Positions 1-6,768 of a stretch of 20,979 nt of DNA are shown piece after piece. A program made the translations under genes and the position numbers. A model generated the notes under the pieces. The model searched no databases. It had not been told where the DNA came from and worked only from the letters and a program-made list of their open reading frames with translations. The stretch is taken from contig JAVBRB010000010.1 of NCBI GenBank assembly GCA_031548515.1, positions 1 to 20,979 on the forward strand, in the 5' to 3' direction. Within the stretch, counting starts at the first letter, position 1, and every line of letters starts with the position of its first letter. The DNA is from UBA940 sp031548515 (GTDB lineage Bacteria; Bacteroidota; Bacteroidia; Bacteroidales; Rikenellaceae).

Positions 1-1
1 C

Positions 2-658
2 GACTACGCCGACGGCTCGATCACCGAGAACACCCGCGTATCGTACCCGATATATTTCATCAACAAGATCGTGCTGCCTTCGAAAGCCGGACACGCCAAG
101 AAGATCATCTATCTGTCGGCCGACGCATTCGGCGTTCTGCCCCCGGTTTCGATCCTCGACGACGCCCAGGCACAGTACCATTTCCTGTGCGGCTACACCT
201 CGAAGCTGGCCGGAACCGAACGCGGCATCACCGAACCCGTTCCTTCGTTCTCGCCCGCGTTCGGCGAAGCGTTCCTGACGCTCCACCCGACCGTCTACGC
301 AAGCACGCTGTCGAAGAAGATGAAAGAACACGGAGCTAAGGCTTATCTGGTGAACACCGGATGGAACGGAACCGGCAAGCGCATCTCGATCAAAGATACC
401 CGTGCCATCATCGACGCCATCATCGACGGCTCGATCGAGAAGGCTCCGACTACCGACGTACCCATCCTGAACCTCACCGTTCCTACAAAACTGAACAACG
501 TGAGCGAAGGCATCCTCGACCCGCGCCAGACCTACTCTGACGTCAAGGTATGGGAAGAAAAGGCGAAGAGCCTCGCCGCGAAGTACATCAAGAACTTCGA
601 GCAGTACACCGACACTCCCCACGGGAAGTCGCTGATCCCTGCCGGCCCGAAGTTGTAA
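2..658 (+). CDS. pckA: Phosphoenolpyruvate carboxykinase (ATP), C-terminal part
   Basis: The open frame enters from the left edge and gives the last 218 residues before TAA. It matches the C-terminal half of ATP-dependent PEP carboxykinase, which interconverts oxaloacetate + ATP and PEP + CO2 + ADP in the cytosol. In saccharolytic Bacteroidales this enzyme usually runs in the carboxylating direction to feed fumarate/succinate fermentation. Recognisable family segments are NTGWNGTGKRISIKDTRAII, AGTERGITEP and the LPPVSILDDAQAQYHF stretch. The N-terminal part with the P-loop lies outside the window, so promoter and start cannot be judged. A GTG at position 71 lies inside the frame but is not the start, because the upstream codons continue family-like sequence. 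An intrinsic terminator follows about 135 bp after the stop. Identification is secure; the gene is incomplete only because of the window edge. Confidence 0.95.
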   Translation, partial: DYADGSITENTRVSYPIYFINKIVLPSKAGHAKKIIYLSADAFGVLPPVSILDDAQAQYHFLCGYTSKLAGTERGITEPVPSFSPAFGEAFLTLHPTVYASTLSKKMKEHGAKAYLVNTGWNGTGKRISIKDTRAIIDAIIDGSIEKAPTTDVPILNLTVPTKLNNVSEGILDPRQTYSDVKVWEEKAKSLAAKYIKNFEQYTDTPHGKSLIPAGPKL

Positions 659-792
659 TTTGCCGAGATAGCGGCGGCTCTGCTTCCTTAGTCTTGGAAA
701 TCATTCAGTCACATACGTTCAGTATGCTCCTTTATGATTTTCATCGACAGCGTTGCATAGTCACCACTCTATTGACAGATTCAATTGATAAT

Positions 793-828
793 AAAAAAGA
801 CGCTCCTTTTTCGGGAGCGTCTTTTTTT
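793..828 (+). terminator. Intrinsic terminator after pckA
   Basis: Inverted repeat GACGCTCC (799-806) / GGAGCGTC (814-821) with a 7-nt loop is followed by a run of seven T. The A-run before the stem (793-798) can pair with the T-run, so it could also act on the opposite strand. It ends transcription from pckA just upstream of the next promoter. The 659-792 stretch between the pckA stop and this hairpin shows nothing else I can support. Confidence 0.9.
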
Positions 829-862
829 AAGGCCGGGCTATAATAATCATGTGCGATTATAC

Positions 863-870
863 TAACTTTG
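863..870 (+). promoter_or_regulatory. Bacteroidetes-type -7 box for the aldo/keto reductase
   Basis: TAACTTTG matches the TAnnTTTG -7 consensus and ends 25 bp before the ATG at 896, leaving a leader of about 20 nt. No clear -33 TTTG is found at the expected distance, so the assignment rests on the -7 box and on its position right after the pckA terminator. Confidence 0.55.
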
Positions 871-895
871 TGGAGAACGGAAAACCAACTGCCTT

Positions 896-1891
896 ATGGA
901 AAACCGATACACTGCGGCTGCGGACCGCTATGAGAAGATGGAATACCGCCGCTGCGGACGGAGCGGCCTGCTGCTTCCGAAAATTTCTCTCGGCCTGTGG
1001 CACAACTTCGGAAGCGTCGACAGCTTCGAGAACTACAACGCCATTGCCCTGCGGGCTTTCGACAGCGGTATCACCCATTTCGATCTCGCGAATAACTATG
1101 GTCCTGACCCTGGTTCGGCCGAAGAAAATTTCGGACGCATCCTGCGCGAAAGCCTGCACGCGTACCGCGACGAGCTTATCATTTCCACCAAGGCCGGATA
1201 CACCATGTGGCCCGGCCCTTATGGCGATCTGGGCAGCCGCAAGTACCTTATGGCCAGTCTCGATCAGAGTCTCCGGAGAATGGGACTCGAATACGTCGAC
1301 ATATTTTATTCGCATCGCCCCGACCCCGATACTCCGTTTGAGGAAACTATGGGCGCGCTGTCGGACGCCGTCCGTCAGGGAAAGGCTCTATATGCGGGGA
1401 TCTCCAACTACAACGAGCTGCAGACGCGGCAGGCGATAGAAATACTGCGCCGCAACGGCACACCCTGCCTTATCCACCAGGCCAAGTATTCGATGTTCGT
1501 GCGCAAACCGGAAGAGGGTCTTCTGGACACTCTCGAGAAAGAGGGTGTGGGGTTGATAGCTTTTTCGCCGCTGGCGCAGGGGATGCTTACGAACCGTTAC
1601 CTCGACGGCATTCCGAAAGATTCGCGTGCCGCCCGTCCGACCGGTTTCCTCCGCAAGAGCGAACTGACGATCGAAAGGCTCGCGCAGATTCGTGCATTGA
1701 ATGATATTGCCGTTGAACGCGGCCAGACACTTGCCGAAATGGCACTTGCATGGCTGCTCCGCGACGATCGGGTGACAAGCGTACTGATAGGGGCGAGTTC
1801 CGTTGCACAACTAGAAGACAACCTGAAAGCCCTGGAGTTGACAGATTTCACTACAAGCGAACTGGAGCGGATAGGGTCCGTGTTGCTTTGA
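896..1891 (+). CDS. Aldo/keto reductase, L-glyceraldehyde 3-phosphate reductase (YghZ) type
   Basis: This 331-residue protein is a (beta/alpha)8-barrel NADPH-dependent aldo/keto reductase of the AKR14/YghZ group. The E. coli member, about 346 residues, reduces L-glyceraldehyde 3-phosphate and other aldehydes such as methylglyoxal in the cytosol. The N-terminus reads RYEKMEYRRCGRSGLLLPKI followed by SLGLWHNFG, a hallmark of this group. The catalytic tetrad is visible as Asp63 and Tyr68 (in FDLANNYGP), Lys99 (STKAG) and His140 (YSHRPD). Cofactor-binding sequence near the C-terminus (SVLIGASSVAQLEDNL) is typical. The ATG at 896 is preferred over the internal Met15 because homologues begin with a similar extension and the -7 box sits just upstream. 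It is flanked by a terminator and a new promoter, so it is probably monocistronic. The role here is likely detoxification of reactive aldehydes; the substrate is inferred from the family. Confidence 0.9.
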   Translation: MENRYTAAADRYEKMEYRRCGRSGLLLPKISLGLWHNFGSVDSFENYNAIALRAFDSGITHFDLANNYGPDPGSAEENFGRILRESLHAYRDELIISTKAGYTMWPGPYGDLGSRKYLMASLDQSLRRMGLEYVDIFYSHRPDPDTPFEETMGALSDAVRQGKALYAGISNYNELQTRQAIEILRRNGTPCLIHQAKYSMFVRKPEEGLLDTLEKEGVGLIAFSPLAQGMLTNRYLDGIPKDSRAARPTGFLRKSELTIERLAQIRALNDIAVERGQTLAEMALAWLLRDDRVTSVLIGASSVAQLEDNLKALELTDFTTSELERIGSVLL

Positions 1892-1932
1892 TTTCAGGTA
1901 TCCGGCAATGATATTATAGCATGTTGTAGGTA

Positions 1933-1963
1933 TTTCGCGCATGGGGCGGACGCGCTATCTTTG
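1933..1963 (+). promoter_or_regulatory. Candidate distal promoter upstream of the hemerythrin/LuxR unit
   Basis: TATCTTTG at 1956-1963 is a perfect -7 box, with TTTC 19 bp upstream (1933-1936) as a near-match to the -33 TTTG. Transcription would begin near 1969, leaving a leader of about 115-130 nt before the hemerythrin gene. It could instead drive a short untranslated RNA ending at the hairpin at 2007-2028. Confidence 0.4.
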
Positions 1964-2006
1964 TACCCGTAAGCCAAAGTTATCATGTGGGTATAGGGCG
2001 GGTTGC

Positions 2007-2028
2007 ACGGGCGGCCCGTCCTTTATCT
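2007..2028 (+). terminator. Weak hairpin with T-rich tail (possible attenuator)
   Basis: ACGGG (2007-2011) can pair with CCCGT (2015-2019) around a three-base loop, followed by the T-rich CCTTTATCTTTT. The stem is only 5 bp and the tail is interrupted, so termination would be inefficient at best. Its place between two -7 boxes is the main reason to list it. Confidence 0.22.
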
Positions 2029-2067
2029 TTTATATCGTGAGAGGCTGCGGAGGAGTTAAAAAAATCT

Positions 2068-2075
2068 TATCTTTG
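2068..2075 (+). promoter_or_regulatory. Proximal -7 box for the hemerythrin/LuxR unit
   Basis: TATCTTTG perfectly matches TAnnTTTG, but no TTTG lies at the right distance upstream. Transcription would start near 2082, giving an extremely short leader to the ATG at 2087, or about 17 nt to the in-frame ATG at 2099. This weakens the case for 2087 as the start if this promoter is the one used. Confidence 0.5.
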
Positions 2076-2086
2076 CGCATATCAGG

Positions 2087-2785
2087 ATGGTGGAGAATAT
2101 GAAATACAGTGCTGCGGACAGGATGAGCGATCTGGTGAGTAATAATTACCGGATACTTTTGGTTATGAGTCGTTTCGGCATCAGGCTGGGGATGGGCGAC
2201 AAGACCATAGGCGAAGTTTGCGCCGAAAACGGGGTCGATACGGCGACGTTCGTTGCCGTGACCAACACAGTGCTCTATCCCGAAAGTGCCCCGGCGGTCT
2301 GTATAGATTCTGTTTCAGTACCGTCGCTGCTGCAGTACCTGCACAGTTCCCACGACTATTTCCTCGCTTTCCGCCTGCCTGGTATCCGCCGGGATCTCGT
2401 CGATGTGCTCGGAGGACGGCAGGATGACCTTACTAAGGCCGTAATACGCTATTTCGATGAATACGTCAGCGAGGTGCGCAAACACATGATGTATGAGGAA
2501 AAAACCGTTTTCCCGTATGTCCGTTCGCTCGTCGCCGGCGATTACAAGGGCAACTACAATATAGGAATATTCCGCGGCCGCCATGACCAGGTCGAAGCCC
2601 GTCTTACCGAATTCAAAAATATACTCATCAAGTATTATCCGTCCAGCGGCAGCAATGAACTTAACGGAGTGCTTTTCGACATATTTAATTGCGAGAATGA
2701 CTTGGCATCGCACAATCTGGTCGAAGACAAGCTTTTCGTTCCTGTCATAATGCTCATGGAACAGAACACCGGTTCGGGAAAATGA
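2087..2785 (+). CDS. RIC/ScdA-like hemerythrin-domain protein
   Basis: This 232-residue cytosolic protein has the two-part layout of RIC (repair of iron centres: YtfE, ScdA, NorA). An N-terminal DUF542-like module (about 12-60: MSDLVSNN...FGIRLGMGDKTIGEVCAENGVD) precedes a hemerythrin four-helix domain (about 80-225). Likely di-iron ligands are His86 or His89, His133 and Glu137 (HMMYE), His166 (RHDQVE), and His209 and Glu213 (HNLVE), matching the spacing in YtfE. The cysteine pair of the DUF542 motif (CCGG in YtfE) is replaced here by LGMGD, so the cysteine chemistry of classical RIC proteins is missing. Family members handle nitric oxide, oxygen or iron stress on Fe-S proteins. The ATGA overlap with the following LuxR-type gene argues for joint function, perhaps di-iron sensing. 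The start could be 2099 instead of 2087. Confidence 0.8.
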   Translation: MVENMKYSAADRMSDLVSNNYRILLVMSRFGIRLGMGDKTIGEVCAENGVDTATFVAVTNTVLYPESAPAVCIDSVSVPSLLQYLHSSHDYFLAFRLPGIRRDLVDVLGGRQDDLTKAVIRYFDEYVSEVRKHMMYEEKTVFPYVRSLVAGDYKGNYNIGIFRGRHDQVEARLTEFKNILIKYYPSSGSNELNGVLFDIFNCENDLASHNLVEDKLFVPVIMLMEQNTGSGK

Positions 2786-3399
2786 ACAGGTCTGTCAGAA
2801 TAACTATTGTCGAACCTTCGGAGATGCTGCGCAGGGGCCTTGGCAGCATGCTTAAGAAAATGCGCGCGTTCCATTCCGAAGTTTCCGAGATCGCCGATCC
2901 CACGCAATTGAGATCCTCGCTTGCATGGCAGCGTCCGGACATACTTATAGTCAATCCATCGCTTGTCGGTGCGTTATCGCTGTCAGGCCTGAAAAAAGAA
3001 GCTGCGAATCCTGACATGAAATGCGTAGCCCTGCAAACTTCGCTCGCCGATGCCGCCGTGTTGCGTGAATACGACGAGGTGATTTCGATCTACGATACTG
3101 CCGAGCATCTGGCGTCCAGGTTGGGGAGACTCGTGAGCGAACCCGAGCATGATAAGCGCAGTGAAGCTCTCAGCCAGCGCGAAAAGGAGGTTGTTATTTG
3201 TGTGGTTAAAGGGATGACCAATAAGCAGATAGCCGATAAACTATGCCTTTCGGCCCATACCGTGATCACCCATAGACGCAATATTTCGACGAAACTCGAT
3301 ATCCACAGCACGGCCGGGCTTACCATTTATGCGATAGTCAACAAACTGGTCGGACTTGAGGATGTTTCCGGTGATCCGGTCGGAACGCCGACTGCGTAG
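2782..3399 (+). CDS. LuxR/NarL-type regulator with a degenerate receiver domain
   Basis: A 205-residue protein with an N-terminal receiver-like fold (about 5-118) and a C-terminal GerE/LuxR helix-turn-helix (about 128-192; LSQREKEVVICVVKGMTNKQ then the IADKLCLSAHTVITHRRNI stretch). It starts in a 4-bp ATGA overlap with the hemerythrin gene, so the two are translationally coupled. The receiver lacks the usual phosphorylation chemistry. The acceptor Asp is Asn58 (PDILIVNPS), the acidic pair is Glu11-Pro12 (ITIVEPSE), and I find no clear conserved Lys. Control by a histidine kinase is therefore unlikely; the output may depend on a protein partner or ligand, the obvious candidate being the upstream hemerythrin protein. 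No histidine kinase gene is nearby. DNA-binding assignment is firm; the target genes are unknown. Confidence 0.88.
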   Translation: MNRSVRITIVEPSEMLRRGLGSMLKKMRAFHSEVSEIADPTQLRSSLAWQRPDILIVNPSLVGALSLSGLKKEAANPDMKCVALQTSLADAAVLREYDEVISIYDTAEHLASRLGRLVSEPEHDKRSEALSQREKEVVICVVKGMTNKQIADKLCLSAHTVITHRRNISTKLDIHSTAGLTIYAIVNKLVGLEDVSGDPVGTPTA

Positions 3400-3476
3400 T
3401 CTCCCTCGTCATCATATATAGATAATCCCGGGGTAATTGATCTTTTCATCAGACTTTGTCGGGATGGCGAATAATT

Positions 3477-4118
3477 TTACCGCCGCAGGGCATTCAGTAC
3501 AAACTGTATGTTGCTTTCCTTCCTCTCCTTGAGCATCTCTGTAATCGATTTATCATTCCACATAAGCTCCGAATTGTATACGATCGAGCCAGTTTTGAAG
3601 CTCATAGTATTCAACGCGGCCATGTTGAGCAGCAGGTCGAGGGTTTCGATGGGCCTCACGGCGCCACGGGCGATTTCTTTCTTCAGCAGCAGATCAAGAG
3701 CGACATACAAATTTTCCACCTTCGGGATTATAAATTCCATGAAAGTTTCCTTGTTGACCTGGCTCGAGATGGACTCGTTGTAAACGAAGTTCATCAACTG
3801 CGGATTTGCCGCCAAAAGTTCGAACTGCGACTCCATGATGCTGCGTATCACCTCCTCGAACGGGGCATCCGTGTCGAATATCGGCATGAAAAGATCTGCG
3901 GTCTTTTCTAATTTTTTCTGGAAAACAACATTGAACAGATTCTCCTTCGTCCGGAAGTAATAATGCAGCATGGCATGTGTGACTCCAGCCCTCTCGGCGA
4001 TGGCGGTGGTTTTCGCATTGTGGTATCCTTTTTCAAGGAATTCGGCTTCCGCAGCTTCGAGAATCAGTTTTTCGTTGCCCGCTTCGGCTTTCATATTTTG
4101 TTCGGCTGGCTTTTTCAT
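3477..4118 (-). CDS. TetR/AcrR family transcriptional regulator
   Basis: 213 residues. The N-terminal TetR DNA-binding domain spans about 15-62 (LILEAAEAEFLEKGYHNAKT, then the helix-turn-helix TAIAERAGVTHAMLHYYF and RTKENLF). A helical, family-variable ligand-binding domain follows. Dimeric TetR proteins bind palindromic operators and usually repress until a small ligand binds. The gene starts 16 bp after the pstB stop on the same strand, occupying the slot where phoU normally sits in pst operons, so it is probably the last gene of that transcript. The 20-bp palindrome over the cysC promoter at the far end of the same block would suit such a dimer, but that link is speculation. It converges with the LuxR gene across 77 bp in which I see no strong terminator. 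Confidence 0.9.
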   Translation of the reverse strand: MKKPAEQNMKAEAGNEKLILEAAEAEFLEKGYHNAKTTAIAERAGVTHAMLHYYFRTKENLFNVVFQKKLEKTADLFMPIFDTDAPFEEVIRSIMESQFELLAANPQLMNFVYNESISSQVNKETFMEFIIPKVENLYVALDLLLKKEIARGAVRPIETLDLLLNMAALNTMSFKTGSIVYNSELMWNDKSITEMLKERKESNIQFVLNALRR

Positions 4119-4134
4119 AGCTGGAAATTGGCAT

Positions 4135-5007
4135 CTAACTGAATGCTCCGGATAAGTATTTTCTTGTCAGTTCGTGCTGCGGATCGTTGAAAACCTGATC
4201 TGCCGGGCCAGACTCGATCACCTCGCCGAGGTACATGAACACCACATGGTCGGCTATGCGCCGCGCCTGCCGCAGCGTATGCGTCACCATGATGATCGAA
4301 TAGTCGCGCTTTAGGCGGACAAACAACTCTTCGACGTTTTTGCTCGATATCGGGTCGAGCGAACTGGTGGCCTCGTCGGCGAGGATGAACTGTGGTTCGA
4401 CGGCAAGGCTGCGCGCAAGGCAAAGGCGCTGCTGTTGTCCTATCGAGAGTTTCGAGGCTGGACTTTTGAGCCTGTCTTTCACTTCGTCCCACAGCCCGAC
4501 AGCTTCCAGATAGTACTGCACTATCATACGGAGTTTCCGTTTGTCGGTGATGCCGTGGATGCGGCATCCGTAGGCTATGTTGTCAAATATGGACATGGGC
4601 AGCGGACACGGTTTCTGAGACACGAGTCCGATACGCCGACGCAGTTCCGTGATGTTGCGGCCGCTGCCTATAATATCTTCCGATCCCAGCATGATCTTTC
4701 CGGCGATGCGCGCTCCGTCGACAGAATCGGTAAGCCGGTTCATAGTCTTGAGCAGGGTGGTTTTGCCGCATCCCGACGGACCGATGATGCAGGTAATTTT
4801 GCGGTCCGGCAGGGTCAGGTCGACATCTTTCAGGATGTGGTTGCCCTTGATATGCACATTCAGTCCCTGAACCTGCATTCCGGAACATTCGGCTTTGCGG
4901 ACGAATTTATGGTCGGGGCGGAAGTATTTCTTTTCCTGTCCTACGGTCTCGCCACCTTCGGTATGTCTGCCGGCTGTGCCGGTCACGGATGCAAAGAAAT
5001 TTTTCAT
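4135..5007 (-). CDS. pstB: Phosphate-type ABC transporter, ATP-binding protein
   Basis: A 290-residue ABC ATPase of the PstB family that powers import through the PstC/PstA membrane pair. It shows Walker A GPSGCGKT (76-83), Q-loop Gln131 in LVSQKPCPLPMSI, a signature loop LSIGQ (187-191), Walker B ILADE (208-212) followed by ATSSLDP, and the switch His243. Two motifs differ from classical PstB: LSGGQ has become LSIGQ, and DEPTSALDP has become DEATSSLDP. Overall similarity remains clearly PstB (PLPMSIFDNIAYGCRIHG; YLGEVIESGP). The N-terminus is about 40 residues longer than usual. I keep this start because its ATG overlaps the pstA stop by one base (TAATG), typical of coupled translation. Met44 is an alternative. 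The last gene of the transporter set; phoU does not follow. Confidence 0.92.
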   Translation of the reverse strand: MKNFFASVTGTAGRHTEGGETVGQEKKYFRPDHKFVRKAECSGMQVQGLNVHIKGNHILKDVDLTLPDRKITCIIGPSGCGKTTLLKTMNRLTDSVDGARIAGKIMLGSEDIIGSGRNITELRRRIGLVSQKPCPLPMSIFDNIAYGCRIHGITDKRKLRMIVQYYLEAVGLWDEVKDRLKSPASKLSIGQQQRLCLARSLAVEPQFILADEATSSLDPISSKNVEELFVRLKRDYSIIMVTHTLRQARRIADHVVFMYLGEVIESGPADQVFNDPQHELTRKYLSGAFS

Positions 5008-5858
5008 TACTTTAACTTATTTCTTGAGACCCAATTCGTTATAAGTCTGCCGCCGATGCTCAGCACGAGCACTATGATCGTAAGCACCAATGCGGCGGCA
5101 TATGCCCTGTCCTGCACTTCTTTGACCGGACTGCTCATCTGGAAGAATACGGCGAGCGGAAGCGTCGCCGCGGGCTGGGACAGCGATGTCGGGATACTGT
5201 CTGTGTAACCTGCCGTGAACATCACCCCGGCCGCGTCCCCGATGGCGCGCCCTATCGAGAGCAGCGTTGCGGTCGCGATGCCCGGAGCTATCTGGCGAAG
5301 CACGACTTTGATGGTTTCGAAGCGCGTCGCCCCCAGAGAATAGGCCGTGTCGAGAATCTCTCGCGGGAACTGCCGCGCCGCCTCGTCCATCGAGCGTATG
5401 AATATAGGAATTATGAGCAACGTCACTACAATGATACCGCCTCCGAGCGAGGCCCTCATTCCAAGATAGATCATCAGTGCGAACCCGAACGCGCCGTAGA
5501 CGATGGACGGGATGCCGAACAGCACGTCATAGGCCAGACGTGCGGTGTAGGCGAACTTCGAGTTCTTTTTCAGGTAGACGTTCAGGTAGAAGACCACCGG
5601 GATGCTCACTGCCAGTCCCAGGATAGTCGCTGCGCCCACTATGTATATCGAGCCAACGATGGCGTTGAGGAAACCTCCTTCCTTGCCGATGTAGAATCCG
5701 CCGCCGGGCAGTTTGGTTATCATATCCCAACTCATTGCGCCCCAGCCTTTGCTGACGATCGTCCACAGGATGCTCGCCACCACGAACACTACGATAAAGG
5801 TGCACAGATACATGAGTACCTTGAAGATGCCTTCTTCTATGAATTTCCCTTTTCCCAT
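5007..5858 (-). CDS. pstA: Phosphate-type ABC transporter permease PstA
   Basis: A 283-residue inner-membrane permease with hydrophobic segments at roughly 11-36, 63-92, 110-133, 140-156, 190-212 and 250-272. The cytoplasmic coupling loop that contacts the ATPase is seen as AYSLGATRFETIKVVLRQIA plus PGI (172-194). FGIPSIVYGAFGFAL is characteristic of PstA. The start at 5858 is chosen because its ATG overlaps the pstC stop by one base (TGATG) and the protein then begins MGKGKFIEEG, like other PstA proteins. A longer open frame running back to 6068 lies within pstC and is not family-like. Together with PstC it forms the channel for the captured anion. Confidence 0.94.
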   Translation of the reverse strand: MGKGKFIEEGIFKVLMYLCTFIVVFVVASILWTIVSKGWGAMSWDMITKLPGGGFYIGKEGGFLNAIVGSIYIVGAATILGLAVSIPVVFYLNVYLKKNSKFAYTARLAYDVLFGIPSIVYGAFGFALMIYLGMRASLGGGIIVVTLLIIPIFIRSMDEAARQFPREILDTAYSLGATRFETIKVVLRQIAPGIATATLLSIGRAIGDAAGVMFTAGYTDSIPTSLSQPAATLPLAVFFQMSSPVKEVQDRAYAAALVLTIIVLVLSIGGRLITNWVSRNKLK

Positions 5859-6754
5859 CAGGCGAATTTTTTGTCGATCCGGTAGAGTATGATCCGTGAC
5901 ACGAGGTTGAACAGCAGTATGACGACGAAGAGTATCAGTGCTGCGAACATCAGTGCTGCCTCGTAGTTGGGCAGCGAGAGCATTTCGCCGTAGTTGTTGG
6001 CGATCAGTGCCGGAATGGGATAGGCCGCGTCGAAGAGCGAATTGGGTATCTGAGCGATGTTGCCGCACACCATCAGCACCGCTATGGTTTCCCCGAAGGC
6101 CCTCGAAACCGCAAGCACGACAGCCGCAAGTATCCCCGGCGTGGTTTTACGCAGTACCACTTTCTTGATGGTCTGCCATTTTGTTGCCCCTAGCGACACT
6201 GAAGATTCGCGAAGGTGTTCGGGCACCGTGCAGAATATCTCGATGAACAGGCTTACCAACAGCGGGATTATCATTACTCCCAGCACGATTCCTCCGGCAA
6301 GTACCGTGTATCCGGTCGAGAATTCGACGAAATGCGGGGCCAGTTTTTCCGATATCCACGGTACTATCAGCAACGCTCCCCACACTCCATAGATTACCGA
6401 AGGCAGTCCGGCGAGAATGTCCAGGGCAGGGAATATGAATTTCTTTATGCGCGGTTTGCCGTATTCCACCAGCCAGATGGCCGTCAGCAAAGATACCGGT
6501 AAGGCGAGGATTATGGCTATGCCCGTAACCCAGAGCGTTCCCATAAGGAAAGGCAGGAAACCGAACTCGCCTTTCAGGGGCTTCCAGTTGGCCGAGCCGA
6601 GCAGTTCGCCCAGTGAGTGTTCTTCGAATATCGGGGCGGATTTGACATACAGTCCCACAGCCATGGCCACTACAAGCAGAAGCGATGCCAAGGTCAGTAC
6701 GAACATCACGCCGCCTGCAGTCTTATCTTTCCATATGCGGAATCTCGTGGTCAT
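5858..6754 (-). CDS. pstC: Phosphate-type ABC transporter permease PstC
   Basis: 298 residues with six predicted membrane segments (about 15-37, 69-95, 105-133, 149-172, 208-231, 266-290) and a periplasmic loop after the first. The coupling loop is SSVSLGATKWQTIKKVVLRK (184-203), followed by TTPGI. GLPSVIYGVWGALLI and RAFGETIAVLMVCGN are typical PstC segments. The ATG lies 14 bp after the pstS stop and the stop overlaps the pstA start, so all four transporter genes are tightly coupled. Confidence 0.94.
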   Translation of the reverse strand: MTTRFRIWKDKTAGGVMFVLTLASLLLVVAMAVGLYVKSAPIFEEHSLGELLGSANWKPLKGEFGFLPFLMGTLWVTGIAIILALPVSLLTAIWLVEYGKPRIKKFIFPALDILAGLPSVIYGVWGALLIVPWISEKLAPHFVEFSTGYTVLAGGIVLGVMIIPLLVSLFIEIFCTVPEHLRESSVSLGATKWQTIKKVVLRKTTPGILAAVVLAVSRAFGETIAVLMVCGNIAQIPNSLFDAAYPIPALIANNYGEMLSLPNYEAALMFAALILFVVILLFNLVSRIILYRIDKKFA

Positions 6755-6768
6755 GGGTGTTTCGTTGT

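Noticed and set aside
550..843. 97-codon frame overlapping the pckA end and the terminator
   Set aside because: It is out of frame with pckA and reads straight through the intrinsic terminator; its product has no recognisable features.
3400..3476. Possible bidirectional terminator between the LuxR and TetR genes (ATCCCG ... CGGGAT)
   Set aside because: The arms are only 6 bp, separated by more than 25 bp, and no T-run follows on either strand.
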